In this document: piece after piece, positions 8,699-17,229 of the stretch
Layout: each line of letters begins with the position of its first letter
How positions within the stretch are numbered: the stretch's first letter is position 1
Source of the DNA: SZAS-103 sp964640525
GTDB lineage: Bacteria; Pseudomonadota; Gammaproteobacteria; Xanthomonadales; Xanthomonadaceae
Length of the DNA: 64,000 bases
NCBI GenBank assembly: GCA_964640525.1
Contig: CAZXGS010000007.1
Location: 18,512 to 82,511, forward strand
Reading direction: 5' to 3'
Notes under the pieces: generated by a model
Database searches by the model: none
Told to the model about the DNA's origin: nothing
The model's input: the letters and a program-made list of their open reading frames with translations, nothing else
Translations under genes and position numbers: made by a program

Positions 8699-9250
8699 TC
8701 AGTACCCGCCCTTCTTGCCGATGCCCACGAAGGTGAAGTCGTAGTCCACCGTGAAGGGCTTGAACCACGCCTGCACGCCGGTCAGGCGGTCGGTATGGCG
8801 GCCGAAATGCGCGGCCGGGTTGGATGTCGGCGGGGCGATGGTGAAGCGGACGTGGTACTTGCCGGGCCCGAACAGTTTGATGTTCTCGCCGTAATGCGGG
8901 CCGTCGTTGGCCACCATCGGCATCAGCTCGCCGCTCAGGCGGTTGGTCGTGCCGACCCTGGTCAGGGTGTAGGACACCACGAGGTAGGGCATCCACGCGC
9001 CTTCCTCGAAGCCGTTGGGATTGTTCGCCAGCGCATGGATGTCGGTTTCCAGGTGGATGTCGGACTGCGCCGGCTGCTTCATCATGCCCGCCGGTTCCAT
9101 CGTCACCGGCTGCAGGTACACCGCGGAGATTTCCATGCCGGCGTGTTTTTGCGGTGCACCGAGCGGGTACTCGATGGCCTGCGCATTCATGGCCAGGGTG
9201 GCACCGGCAAGCAGCAGCCCGGTGGCGGTGAGGGCTCTCGGCAAGTGCAT
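8699..9250 (-). CDS. Periplasmic P19/Tp34-family iron-binding protein (FtrA-like)
   Basis: 183 residues with a Sec signal peptide ending near ANAQA. The mature domain has the P19 pattern: IEYPLGAP, GMEISAVYLQPV, QSDIHLETDIHA (metal-site His/Glu region), PMVANDGPHYG and KYHVRFTIAPP. P19 proteins are copper-dependent periplasmic binders that deliver iron to an FTR1-type permease. It is the first gene of the minus-strand iron operon, and an AT-rich inverted repeat lies 21 bp upstream of its start (9271-9306). A 215 bp gene-free stretch separates it from the cupredoxin gene; I find no convincing coding region there. Confidence 0.86.
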   Translation of the reverse strand: MHLPRALTATGLLLAGATLAMNAQAIEYPLGAPQKHAGMEISAVYLQPVTMEPAGMMKQPAQSDIHLETDIHALANNPNGFEEGAWMPYLVVSYTLTRVGTTNRLSGELMPMVANDGPHYGENIKLFGPGKYHVRFTIAPPTSNPAAHFGRHTDRLTGVQAWFKPFTVDYDFTFVGIGKKGGY

Positions 9251-9270
9251 GGGATTTCGTCCTCGACGTT

Positions 9271-9306
9271 AATGGTAATCAATGTCGAATAATAAACATT
9301 ACCATT
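9271..9306 (-). promoter_or_regulatory. AT-rich inverted repeat upstream of P19 gene, probable Fur-type operator
   Basis: AATGGTAAT (9271-9279) and ATTACCATT (9298-9306) form a perfect 9-bp inverted repeat across an 18-bp AT-rich spacer that contains AATAATAAACATT. It stands out from the GC-rich surroundings and sits directly before the iron-uptake operon. Overlapping hexamers of NAT(A/T)AT type inside it fit a Fur array. Fur identity is inferred from position and base pattern. Confidence 0.5.
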
Positions 9307-9372
9307 TTGCGCCGTCAATCGAAAATTTGGCCGGTGGCTTGACCCCAGGCAGGGCGCGGCGGCGTCGCGCCT

Positions 9373-10239
9373 TCAGAACAGCAGCGAGGACATCTTGCGG
9401 CGGTAGGTGCCGACCAGATCGGCATCCTCGACCACGCGGAAGGCATCGATCAGCGCGCGCCGCGGCAGGCCATCCTCGTAGCCGCGGTTGCGGCGCAGCA
9501 TCTCGATGAACTGCTCCATGCCGGCCGCCGGCTCGCCACCGAGCAGGCGCTGCACGCCCAGCAGGTGACGTGCGCGCAGGTCGTCGGGATTGGCGGCGAT
9601 GGCCGCTTCCAGCACCTCGGCCGGCGGTGCATCCTGCAACTGCGTCATGAAACCCAACTGCGCACGCGCGCGAACCGCGCGGTCGTCGGAGGCCAGGTTG
9701 GCCGGCAACGCCTCCAGGATGTGTTCGGCTTCCTGCGCGGCGTCGGTCTTGAGCAGGGCCAGGGCGAGATCCAGCTTCAGCGCATCGGTGCCAGGTTCGG
9801 CCGCGACCGCGGCGCGCAGGCGCAATACCTCGGCGTGCGGATCGACCGAGTTGGCCACGGGCACGGCCGCCTCAGGTTCGGGCGCAGCCGCCGGTTCGAT
9901 CCCGTGCCGTTGCAGGAACTGGCGCAATTGGCCCTCCGGCAAGGCGCCCTGGAAACCGTCCACCGGCTGTCCGTTCTTGACCAGGATGACGGTGGGGATG
10001 GAGCGGATCTGGAAGGCTGCGCCAAGCTCCTGTTCCTTGTCCACGTCCACCTTGGCCAAGCGGAAGGCACCGTGGAACGCATCGGCCAGTTTCTCCAGAA
10101 TCGGCCCGAGGGTCTTGCAGGGGCCGCACCAGGTCGCCCAGAAGTCGATCAGTACCGGCGTCTGCAGCGAGGCCTGCAGTACGTCGGACTCGAAATTGGT
10201 GACGGTGGCGTCGAAGACGTGGGCATTGGCGTCGGTCAT
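9373..10239 (-). CDS. cnoX: Thioredoxin-TPR protein, CnoX/YbbN-like chaperedoxin
   Basis: 288 residues. An N-terminal thioredoxin fold (about 1-110) has an intact WCGPC active site and the cis-Pro region SIPTVILV. A C-terminal alpha-helical TPR-like region follows (about 130-288; two-helix repeats such as AEVLRLRAAVAAEPG and DDLRARHLLGVQRLL). This layout is that of CnoX/YbbN, which holds unfolded proteins under oxidative stress and passes them to GroEL. E. coli YbbN has SQHC in place of CxxC, so this version should be redox active like the Caulobacter protein. The start at 10239 begins MTDANAHVFDATVTNF with no signal peptide, so it is cytoplasmic. Confidence 0.88.
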   Translation of the reverse strand: MTDANAHVFDATVTNFESDVLQASLQTPVLIDFWATWCGPCKTLGPILEKLADAFHGAFRLAKVDVDKEQELGAAFQIRSIPTVILVKNGQPVDGFQGALPEGQLRQFLQRHGIEPAAAPEPEAAVPVANSVDPHAEVLRLRAAVAAEPGTDALKLDLALALLKTDAAQEAEHILEALPANLASDDRAVRARAQLGFMTQLQDAPPAEVLEAAIAANPDDLRARHLLGVQRLLGGEPAAGMEQFIEMLRRNRGYEDGLPRRALIDAFRVVEDADLVGTYRRKMSSLLF

Positions 10240-10415
10240 GGCAGTGGGTGGCAGGGCGATGAAGTGGGCTTGATCTTGGGCCTGGATGACGGAACGCAAG
10301 CGCGATCGGCCGTCATGCAGGAAGGGTGCGCGTCGGCAAAGGCGCCAGGGTCGGGTGATTGCGGATTCTATCCGGGCTGCAGGTTGCGGCCACGACGGGC
10401 GCCGTGGCCACGCGG

Positions 10416-11777
10416 TCACATGCCCTGCATCGAGACCTGGTCGCTTTTCGCCGGGGTCTGGATCGGTGCGCCCTCGCGCTTGTACACCACCCCGGCCTTC
10501 ATCACGAAGCGCACGTTCCGGAGCACGCCGACATTGGCCAGCGGATCGCCATCCACGGCGATCAGGTCGGCGAACTTGCCGGTGCTCACGCTGCCCAGTT
10601 CCCTGGCATGTCCCAACAGGGTCGCGGCGTTCATGGTTGCGGCCTGGATCGCGGCGGCGGCCGGCATGCCGGCCTGCACCATGTAGGTGAACTCGTCCGC
10701 GTTGTCGCCATGCGGATAGACGCCGGCATCGGTGCCGAAGGCGATCTTCACCCCGGCCTTCCACGCCAGGCCTGCGGTGCGAATGATCTGCGGGCCGACT
10801 TCCATCGCCTTGCGCGCGACCTGCGGCGGGTACCAGCCTTCGGCGGCTTTTTTCTGGATGAACTGGCCGGCGTAGATGGTGGGTACGTACCAGGTGCCGT
10901 GCGCCTTCATGAGCTGCATGTCGGCAGCGTCCATGAAGGTGCCGTGCTCGATCGAATCCACCCCGCCAAGCACCGCGCGCCGGATGGCCTCGGCGCCGTG
11001 GGCGTGTGCGGCCACCCTGAAGCCATAGTCGTGCGCGGCCTCGACCACCGCCTGGATTTCCGCCAGCGTCATCTGCGGGTTCTCCGAGCTGCCGCTCTCG
11101 TCCAGCACGCCGCCCGAGGGCATGATCTTGATCAGGTCGGCGCCTTCCTTGTAATGCAGGCGCACCGCCTTCCATGCATCGGCAGCCGAATCGATGATGC
11201 CGTCCGCCGGACCGGGATTGCCCTGCAAGTCCAGGCGATAGCCATCGGTCATGTCGGCGTGACCGCCGCTGGTGCCGATGAAACGGCCGGCGCTGAAGAT
11301 GCGCGGTCCGGGCACCCATCCGGCATTGACCGCGTTGCGCAGCGCGATCGACTCGTAGTGCTGGTCGCCAAGATCGCGCACCGTGGTGAATCCAGCCAGC
11401 AGGGTCCGGCGCGCGAACACGGTGCCGCGGATCGCGTAGTCGGCCGGGTTGAGCCGGAACTGGTCGGTGTAGCGGGTCTTGTCGAACGCCATCGTCAGGT
11501 GGGTGTGGCTGTCGATCAGCCCGGGCAGGCAGGTGGCATGGCCAAGTTCGATCACCTGTGCCCCGGCCGGAGGCGCGCCGGCCGTGATCGCCCCGAAGCG
11601 CGCACCGGCCACGGTGATGCTGGTTTCGCCCAGCATCCTCGCGCTGACGGCATCGAACAGGTGGCCGCAGTGGACGACGACCGTCTGCGTCTGGGTGGTG
11701 GGCGGCGCGTCCTGCGCGGTTGCGGTGGACAGGGCGGCGAGCAGGGCGATGGCGAATGGAAGGGATTGCGGGCGCAT
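10416..11777 (-). CDS. Exported metal-dependent amidohydrolase (imidazolonepropionase-like)
   Basis: 453 residues. The ATG at 11777 starts a signal peptide (RPQSLPFAIALLAALS, cut near ATAQ). The TIM-barrel amidohydrolase shows the HxH ligands in GLIDSHTHLTM, a Lys in LIKIMPSGG (carbamylated bridging Lys candidate), His residues in AAHAHG and SIEHGTF, and the catalytic Asp in AFGTDAGVYPHG. The C-terminal strand closes with GKFADLIAVDGDP. Such exported members are often prolidase- or peptidase-like; the exact substrate cannot be told. The longer frame to 11930 reads through a dispersed repeat and was rejected. Confidence 0.87.
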   Translation of the reverse strand: MRPQSLPFAIALLAALSTATAQDAPPTTQTQTVVVHCGHLFDAVSARMLGETSITVAGARFGAITAGAPPAGAQVIELGHATCLPGLIDSHTHLTMAFDKTRYTDQFRLNPADYAIRGTVFARRTLLAGFTTVRDLGDQHYESIALRNAVNAGWVPGPRIFSAGRFIGTSGGHADMTDGYRLDLQGNPGPADGIIDSAADAWKAVRLHYKEGADLIKIMPSGGVLDESGSSENPQMTLAEIQAVVEAAHDYGFRVAAHAHGAEAIRRAVLGGVDSIEHGTFMDAADMQLMKAHGTWYVPTIYAGQFIQKKAAEGWYPPQVARKAMEVGPQIIRTAGLAWKAGVKIAFGTDAGVYPHGDNADEFTYMVQAGMPAAAAIQAATMNAATLLGHARELGSVSTGKFADLIAVDGDPLANVGVLRNVRFVMKAGVVYKREGAPIQTPAKSDQVSMQGM

Positions 11778-11902
11778 GCGCGATTCCAGATGGCGTGGAA
11801 GCGCGCAATGTAACCTTGCTGCGTGTGTGCATGCACTTGTCGCGGGCTTGCGACATCCGTTTGCAGGGTTCAACACACCCGAATGGCCAGGACCGCCAAT
11901 GC

Positions 11903-11990
11903 CGTCATCCCGGCGAAAGCCGGGATCCATTGGCTTTGGGCGTCAGCGGAACGAAGCGCGAAACGGATCCCGGCTTTCGCCGGGGTGACG
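11903..11990. repeat. Dispersed inverted repeat, GTCATCCCGGC family, copy 1
   Basis: CGTCATCCCGGCGAAAGCC at the left end is mirrored by GGATCCCGGCTTTCGCCGGGGTGACG-like sequence at the right end, 88 bp overall. It is a pair of imperfect palindromes facing each other in the intergenic stretch before the amidohydrolase gene. A second copy of the same architecture is at 26202-26294. Confidence 0.85.
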
Positions 11991-12061
11991 AGCTGATGGG
12001 TCGTTCGTGGCCTGTTGCAAAAAGGGTCCCATCCACTCGCAGCACTGCGACCCGGCGCCGA

Positions 12062-13015
12062 TCAAAGGAAGAAATACCGCGCGATGTGGAAGAACAGCGG
12101 TGCGGCGAAGCTGACCGAGTCCAGGCGGTCGAGCATGCCGCCGTGGCCTTCGATCATGGTGCCCCAGTCCTTGGCCCCCAGGCTGCGTTTGGCCGCCGAC
12201 AGCGACAGTCCGCCGAGGAAGCCGGCGAGTACGATCAGGCCCGCCAGCACGGCCGCCTGCCAGGGCGCGAACGGGGTGATGCCGTGCAGGCCGACGCCGA
12301 TCGCGACCGCCGAAAGTCCGCCGCCGAGCAGCCCTTCGACGGTCTTGGACGGGCTCACCCGCGGGGCGATGGGGTGGCGACCGAAAAGTTTGCCGAAAAC
12401 GTACTGCAGCACGTCGGAGATCTGCACCACGATCAGCAGCCAGATCATCAGCAACAGGTTCGCCTGCACCCCGCCGGGCACCTTCAGCAGCAGCACCGCC
12501 GGAACGTAGCTGATGCAGTACACGGTGATCAACACGCCCCACTGCAGCTTGGTGACCCGTTCGAGGAAGCCCTCGGTATCTCCGGACAGCGCCATCAGCA
12601 CCGGCAACGACAGCAGTCCGTACACCGGCAGGAAGATCGCGAACAGGCCGTACCAGCCATCGAAGATCAGCCAGTACTGGATCGGCAGCATCAGGTAGAA
12701 GCAGGCGACCAGCGGCATGTGGTCGGCCGGGCGGGTCGGGGTGAGGGTGACGAACTCGCGCAGCGCGAACACCGAGGCCAGGGCGAACAGCAGCACGGTG
12801 GCGGTGGTGCCGAGCAGGAAGCAGGCTGCGAGGATGCCGACCATCACCCACCAGGCGCGGATGCGGGCGTTGAGGTTGTCGATGGTGGCGCTGCCGCCGC
12901 GCCGTGTCGCGCGCAGGTGCAGGACGCCGCCGACCGCCGAGGCCACGACCAGCAGCACGGCGATGCCGCCCATCAGCCAGTAGAAGGATTCGCGTGGGTT
13001 CATGCCGGCGTTCAT
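12062..13015 (-). CDS. CDP-diglyceride synthase family protein (phosphatidate cytidylyltransferase, YnbB/CdsA-like)
   Basis: 317 residues with about eight membrane segments. The C-terminal CdsA signature is nearly complete: SAAKRSLGAKDWGTMIEGHGG followed by MLDRLDS (about residues 276-303); the usual IPGHGG is IEGHGG here. It would form CDP-diacylglycerol from CTP and phosphatidate at the inner membrane. The start at 13015 overlaps the acyltransferase stop as ATGA, so translation is coupled. The association with a CDP-alcohol phosphatidyltransferase recalls E. coli ynbA-ynbB more than the housekeeping cdsA, which usually sits with uppS and dxr. Confidence 0.85.
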   Translation of the reverse strand: MNAGMNPRESFYWLMGGIAVLLVVASAVGGVLHLRATRRGGSATIDNLNARIRAWWVMVGILAACFLLGTTATVLLFALASVFALREFVTLTPTRPADHMPLVACFYLMLPIQYWLIFDGWYGLFAIFLPVYGLLSLPVLMALSGDTEGFLERVTKLQWGVLITVYCISYVPAVLLLKVPGGVQANLLLMIWLLIVVQISDVLQYVFGKLFGRHPIAPRVSPSKTVEGLLGGGLSAVAIGVGLHGITPFAPWQAAVLAGLIVLAGFLGGLSLSAAKRSLGAKDWGTMIEGHGGMLDRLDSVSFAAPLFFHIARYFFL

Positions 13016-13611
13016 GCCAGCGCCACGATGGCCTGGCGTGCGCGTTCGAGGAAGGCCGCCTTGGCTTCCCCCTCCGCCAATGCCAGCGGCGCACCGAAGC
13101 GCACCGTGCAGGTCAACGGCACCGGCAGCCACGCGCCCTTGGGCATCGAGCGCCACAGGTTTTCCAGGAACACCGGCACCAGCTCGGCCTCGGGGTGGCG
13201 CGTGGCGAGGTGGAACAGGCCGCTCTTGAACGCCCCGGGCAAGGCCTGCTCGCGGCGGGTGCCTTCCGGGAACACGATCAGCGACTCGCGACGGTGCAGG
13301 GCCGCGTCCAGCGGCGCCAGCGGGTCGGACTCGTGCGGGTTGGCATGGCGGTCGATGAACAGCGCGTTGAAGCCGTGCGTGGCCAGCCAGGCGCGTGCGC
13401 CGCTGCCCCAGTAGTCCTTCGCCGCCACCGCGCGGGTGGAGGTGCGCAGGCGCGGCGGCAAGGCGCTCCACAACGCCAGGGTGTCGAAGTGGCTGGTATG
13501 GTTGGCGAAGTAGATGCGCAGCGCATGGCTGGGACCGCAGCCGCTCCAGCGCGGCTGCGCACCGAGCAGTACGCGGGTGCCGGTCGCGATCTGTCGGCCC
13601 AGCAGCGCCAT
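13012..13611 (-). CDS. 1-acylglycerol-3-phosphate acyltransferase family protein (PlsC-like)
   Basis: 199 residues. The acyltransferase block I motif NHTSHFDT (HX4D, about residues 37-44) and the later FPEGTR motif (about residue 114-119) are both present, giving the catalytic His/Asp and phosphate-binding site. The protein is slightly shorter than housekeeping PlsC. The start at 13611 shares a base with the stop of the upstream CDP-alcohol phosphatidyltransferase (TGATG), and its own stop overlaps the CDP-DAG synthase start. The gene therefore sits in the middle of a tightly coupled three-gene lipid operon that could make lysophosphatidate to phosphatidate to CDP-DAG to a phospholipid. A specific product lipid cannot be assigned. 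Confidence 0.85.
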   Translation of the reverse strand: MALLGRQIATGTRVLLGAQPRWSGCGPSHALRIYFANHTSHFDTLALWSALPPRLRTSTRAVAAKDYWGSGARAWLATHGFNALFIDRHANPHESDPLAPLDAALHRRESLIVFPEGTRREQALPGAFKSGLFHLATRHPEAELVPVFLENLWRSMPKGAWLPVPLTCTVRFGAPLALAEGEAKAAFLERARQAIVALA

Positions 13612-14249
13612 CAGCCGGCCTTCCGCAGCTGCCGCGCAATGACCATCGTGCGCAGCACGCAGGTGAGCAGCGAGCCGGCGGCAATCACCATCGCCGCGAT
13701 CCACAACGTCTTGACCGCATAGCCAGGCTGGTTTGCCAGCGTCATTGCCGCGGCGACCACGCAAGCCACCGTCAGCACCGCCATCCGCTGCGGTTTGGCC
13801 TGCGGTCCGCGGAAATCCTGCGCAAAGCCCAGGCTCCCCCCGAACGCGCGCACGTAGGCGGTGGCGACCGCCAGCAGCGCGCCCAGCCAGCCCAGCCACG
13901 GCGCACCGGCGGCGTAGCCCAAGGCCACGATGAAAAGCGCGTCGGCGATGCGGTCGGGAAACTCGTTCCACAGCTTGCCCAACGCCGAACCCTTGCCGCC
14001 CTCCACCGCCACCATGCCGTCCAGCAGGTTGCAGGCCAGCCGCAACTGCACGCACACCGCCACGTCCAGCAGGCCCAGCCAGGTCGGCCACCACACCAGC
14101 AGGGCTGCGCCGACGGCGGCGAACAGCACGCTCAATGCCGAGATCTGATCGGGCGTGATCGACGAGCGCGCCAGTGCCGCGGCCAGGCGTTGTGCCCACC
14201 CGGCCTGGCGGGTGGCGAGAGGTCGGCGGTCGGAGGCAGGGTCGTTCAT
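13611..14249 (-). CDS. CDP-alcohol phosphatidyltransferase family protein (YnbA-like)
   Basis: 212 residues with about six membrane segments. The CDP-alcohol motif is present but altered: NLLDGMVAVEGGKGSALG then KLWNEFPDRIAD. Against the canonical DxxDGxxAR-x8-Gx3Dx3D, the first and third Asp are Asn and the Arg is Val. The NxxDG and NE substitutions recall the YnbA branch. It would transfer a phosphatidyl group from CDP-DAG to an alcohol acceptor that cannot be named. It is the first gene of the operon with PlsC-like and CdsA-like genes and diverges from ubiE (97 bp between the starts). Confidence 0.83.
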   Translation of the reverse strand: MNDPASDRRPLATRQAGWAQRLAAALARSSITPDQISALSVLFAAVGAALLVWWPTWLGLLDVAVCVQLRLACNLLDGMVAVEGGKGSALGKLWNEFPDRIADALFIVALGYAAGAPWLGWLGALLAVATAYVRAFGGSLGFAQDFRGPQAKPQRMAVLTVACVVAAAMTLANQPGYAVKTLWIAAMVIAAGSLLTCVLRTMVIARQLRKAG

Positions 14250-14334
14250 CGGGATTGCCTTGGTGCATCACGGTGATCATGACCACGCCACGGACAGGAA
14301 ATCCCGGCCGCTCGGCGCCAGCGGCCGGCGATGC

Positions 14335-14340
14335 GATACT
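14335..14340 (+). promoter_or_regulatory. Extended -10 element of ubiE promoter, probably leaderless
   Basis: TGCGATACT ends six bases before the ubiE ATG at 14347, matching the extended -10 pattern TGn-TAnnnT. Initiation about seven bases downstream would fall at the start codon itself. No good ribosome-binding site precedes the ATG (GGGGCC only). Inference from spacing. Confidence 0.4.
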
Positions 14341-14346
14341 GGGGCC

Positions 14347-15147
14347 ATGAACGATACCCAAGCCGACACCGCCGGGGAAGCCGGCGCCACCACCCATTTC
14401 GGCTACCGTGACGTGCCGGTGGGCGACAAGCAGCGCCTCGTCGGCGAGGTTTTCAGTTCGGTCGCAAGCCGCTACGACGTGATGAACGACCTGATGTCGC
14501 TGGGGGTGCACCGGCTGTGGAAGCGCTATTTCGTCGCCACCGCCGGCGTGCGTCGCGGTGATTCGGTGCTCGACCTTGCCGGCGGCACCGGCGACATCGC
14601 CGCCCTCCTGCACCCGCGTGCGGTCGTGACGCAGGCTGCGGGCGGCGGTGTGCAGGGCAGGGTGGTGGTGGGCGACATCAACGCGCAGATGCTCGGCGTC
14701 GGTCGCGATCGCCTGACCGACCGCGGCATCGTCCAGGGCATCGACTACGTGCAGTGCAACGCCGAAGCGCTGCCGTTCCCGGACCGCCATTTCGACCTGG
14801 TGACGATGGCCTTCGGCCTGCGCAACGTCACCGACAAGGCCGCGGCGCTGCGGGAAATCCAGCGCGTGCTCAAGATCGGCGGCCGTGCGCTGGTGCTGGA
14901 GTTCTCGCAGGTCAAGGCCGCATGGTTCCGGCCGATCTACGATTTCCATTCCTTCCAGGTGCTGCCGCGGCTGGGGCGCTGGATCGCCGACGATGCGGCC
15001 TCGTACCGGTATCTGGCCGAGTCGATCCGCAAGCACCCGCCACAGGCCGAGCTGCTGGCGATGATGGAACACGCCGGGCTGGCGCGCTGCCATTGCCGTG
15101 ACCTGTCGGGCGGGATCGTGGCCATCCACAGCGGCTATCGGGTGTAG
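14347..15147 (+). CDS. ubiE: Demethylmenaquinone/ubiquinone C-methyltransferase UbiE
   Basis: 266 residues. Class I SAM-dependent methyltransferase with the UbiE pattern throughout: THFGYRDVPVGDKQRLVGEVF, ASRYDVMNDLMSLG, motif I VLDLAGGTGDIA, NAEALPFPD, FGLRNVTDK, DSYRYLAESI-type DAASYRYLAESI and the C-terminal GIVAIHSGYRV. It methylates the quinone ring in ubiquinone and menaquinone synthesis. Compared with E. coli UbiE (251 residues) it has a short insertion after motif I (HPRAVVTQAAGGG). In-frame reading further upstream exists but lacks homology, and MNDTQADTAGEAG is the natural N-terminus. The gene stands alone with the divergent lipid operon on its left. Confidence 0.94.
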   Translation: MNDTQADTAGEAGATTHFGYRDVPVGDKQRLVGEVFSSVASRYDVMNDLMSLGVHRLWKRYFVATAGVRRGDSVLDLAGGTGDIAALLHPRAVVTQAAGGGVQGRVVVGDINAQMLGVGRDRLTDRGIVQGIDYVQCNAEALPFPDRHFDLVTMAFGLRNVTDKAAALREIQRVLKIGGRALVLEFSQVKAAWFRPIYDFHSFQVLPRLGRWIADDAASYRYLAESIRKHPPQAELLAMMEHAGLARCHCRDLSGGIVAIHSGYRV

Positions 15148-15239
15148 GCCGGGCGCGGCAAGCCCTGGCGGAGATCGCGGCGGATCGGCGTGCTCCGGTA
15201 AGATGGCGTTTTCCCGTCATCCTCCCCCGGATTCCGACC

Positions 15240-17228
15240 ATGCGCCGCACGCCCCGTCTCCTGCTCAAGACCCTGCCCCTGATGTGCCTGTTCGTGCTGG
15301 CCGCGTGCGGAAAGAAGGAAGAGGTGAATTCGGCCGCCAGCATCCGTCATCCGATCCCGAAGCTCGCCCAGGCACCGCAGGCGGCGGCGATCGACCGCAA
15401 GCACGACGAATCCAGCTACGCCGAGCCCGACAAGGTGCGGATGACCCACCTCATCCTCGACCTGACCGTGGACTTCGACAAGAAGCAGCTCGCCGGGACC
15501 GCCACCCTGGACATGAACTGGTTCGATGATGACGCCAGCGACCTGGTGCTGGACACCAGCGACCTGGCGATCAACGCGGTCGAGGGCGGGGACGGCACCG
15601 GCGACTGGAAGCCGCTGACCTTCACCCTGGCCCCCGCCGACCCGGTGTTGGGCAGCAAGCTGACCATCCACATGCCGGAGAAGGGCAAGCCCGGCCACAT
15701 GCGCCAGGTGCGGATCACCTATGCGACCTCGCCGCATGCCGCGGGCCTGCAGTGGCTGGATCCGGCGCAGACCTCGGACAAGAAGACCCCGTTCATGTTC
15801 AGCCAGTCCGAAACCATCCACGCGCGTTCGTGGATCCCGCTGCAGGACACGCCCGGGGTGCGTTTTTCCTACCTGGCCAACATCCACGTGCCCAAGGACA
15901 TGGTGGCGGTGATGGCCGCCGACTACGGCGACCCGGAGGTGCGCCAGGTGGCGTCCACCTATCAGTTCACCATGCCGCAGATGATCCCGTCCTACCTGCT
16001 GGCGATCGCGGTCGGCAATCTGCAGTTCCACCGCATCTCGGATCGGTCGGGGGTGTGGGCCGAGCCGGAAATGCTCGCCAAGGCGACCGCGGAGTTCTCC
16101 GATACCGAGAAGATGATCGAAGCCGCCGAGGGCCTGTACGGCCAGTATCGCTGGGGTCGTTACGACCTGCTGGTGCTGCCGCCCTCGTTCCCGATCGGCG
16201 GCATGGAAAACCCCAAGTTGACCTTCGTCACCCCGACCGTGATCGTCGGTGACAAGTCGTTGGTGTCACTGATCGCCCACGAGCTGGCGCACTCCTGGTC
16301 GGGCAACCTGGCGACCAATGCGAGCTGGAAGGACGGCTGGCTGAACGAGGGCATCACCACCTACGTGCAGGGCCGCATCACCGAAGCGCTGTACGGCGTG
16401 GACGTGGCGACGATGGAGCGCCAGATCGATCAGCAGGAACTGCAGGCCGAATACAAGGACGGGAAGATTCCGCCGGCACTGCAACTGCTGGCACTCGATC
16501 CGCTCAAGCCCGGGCAGAGCCCCGACGAAGACCTGTCCGACACCGCGTACACCAAGGGCGCGTGGTTCATGCACTTCCTGGAACAGAAGTTCGGGCGGGC
16601 CACCTTTGATCCGTTCCTGAAGGGTTATTTCGATACTTTCGCGTTCCAGAGCGTGACCAGCGACGATTTCGAAAAATACCTGCGCACCAACCTGCTGCCC
16701 AAGAACCCGAGCGCGGTCACCGACGCGCAATTGCACGCCTGGCTGCATGAGCCGGGCATCCCGGCGTTCGCGGTGCCGGCGCACTCGGCGACGCTGGATG
16801 CGGTGGATGCGGCACGCAAGGCCTGGCTCGGCGGCGGGGCGCTGCCGGCAGCCGACGTCACCGGCAAGTGGGTCACCCAGGAATGGGTGTATTTCCTCGA
16901 AGGCATGCCCGCCAAGCCGAGCACCGAGCAGCTCGACGCACTGGACAAGGCCTATCACTTCACCGGCACGCCCAACGGCGAGATCGCGCAGCACTGGTAC
17001 CCGCTGACCGTGGCCGGCGGGTACACCCAGGCGCGTCCACAGCTGGCGGAGTTCGTGCAGTCGGTGGGGCGTCAGAAGCTGATCCTGCCAATCTACACCG
17101 CGCTGGCCAAGACCAAGGAGGGGCTGGCGTTCGCCAGGGACACCTTCGCCAAGGCCAAGCCTGGCTACCACCCGCTCACCGCTGCGGCGGTGCAGGGCAT
17201 CCTCGACAAGGCCAATCCGGCGAACTGA
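15240..17228 (+). CDS. M1 family zinc aminopeptidase, lipoprotein
   Basis: 662 residues. A lipoprotein signal with LAAC lipobox (Cys23) anchors it in the envelope. The catalytic centre is HELAH (347-351) with the third zinc ligand Glu370 in WLNEGITTY, giving HExxH-x18-E. The substrate-binding GGMEN precedes it (FPIGGMENPKLTF), and a C-terminal helical domain follows, as in leukotriene A4 hydrolase-like aminopeptidases. It would release N-terminal residues from peptides at the periplasmic face. A TAAGAT -10-like hexamer is at 15199-15204. The stop at 17228 is one base from the start of the alpha/beta hydrolase gene, so they are likely cotranscribed. Confidence 0.93.
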   Translation: MRRTPRLLLKTLPLMCLFVLAACGKKEEVNSAASIRHPIPKLAQAPQAAAIDRKHDESSYAEPDKVRMTHLILDLTVDFDKKQLAGTATLDMNWFDDDASDLVLDTSDLAINAVEGGDGTGDWKPLTFTLAPADPVLGSKLTIHMPEKGKPGHMRQVRITYATSPHAAGLQWLDPAQTSDKKTPFMFSQSETIHARSWIPLQDTPGVRFSYLANIHVPKDMVAVMAADYGDPEVRQVASTYQFTMPQMIPSYLLAIAVGNLQFHRISDRSGVWAEPEMLAKATAEFSDTEKMIEAAEGLYGQYRWGRYDLLVLPPSFPIGGMENPKLTFVTPTVIVGDKSLVSLIAHELAHSWSGNLATNASWKDGWLNEGITTYVQGRITEALYGVDVATMERQIDQQELQAEYKDGKIPPALQLLALDPLKPGQSPDEDLSDTAYTKGAWFMHFLEQKFGRATFDPFLKGYFDTFAFQSVTSDDFEKYLRTNLLPKNPSAVTDAQLHAWLHEPGIPAFAVPAHSATLDAVDAARKAWLGGGALPAADVTGKWVTQEWVYFLEGMPAKPSTEQLDALDKAYHFTGTPNGEIAQHWYPLTVAGGYTQARPQLAEFVQSVGRQKLILPIYTALAKTKEGLAFARDTFAKAKPGYHPLTAAAVQGILDKANPAN

Positions 17229-17229
17229 C

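Noticed and set aside
10286..10690. Short plus-strand ORF between the CnoX and amidohydrolase genes
   Set aside because: It overlaps the amidohydrolase gene on the other strand and is Arg/Pro-rich without motif or ribosome-binding site.
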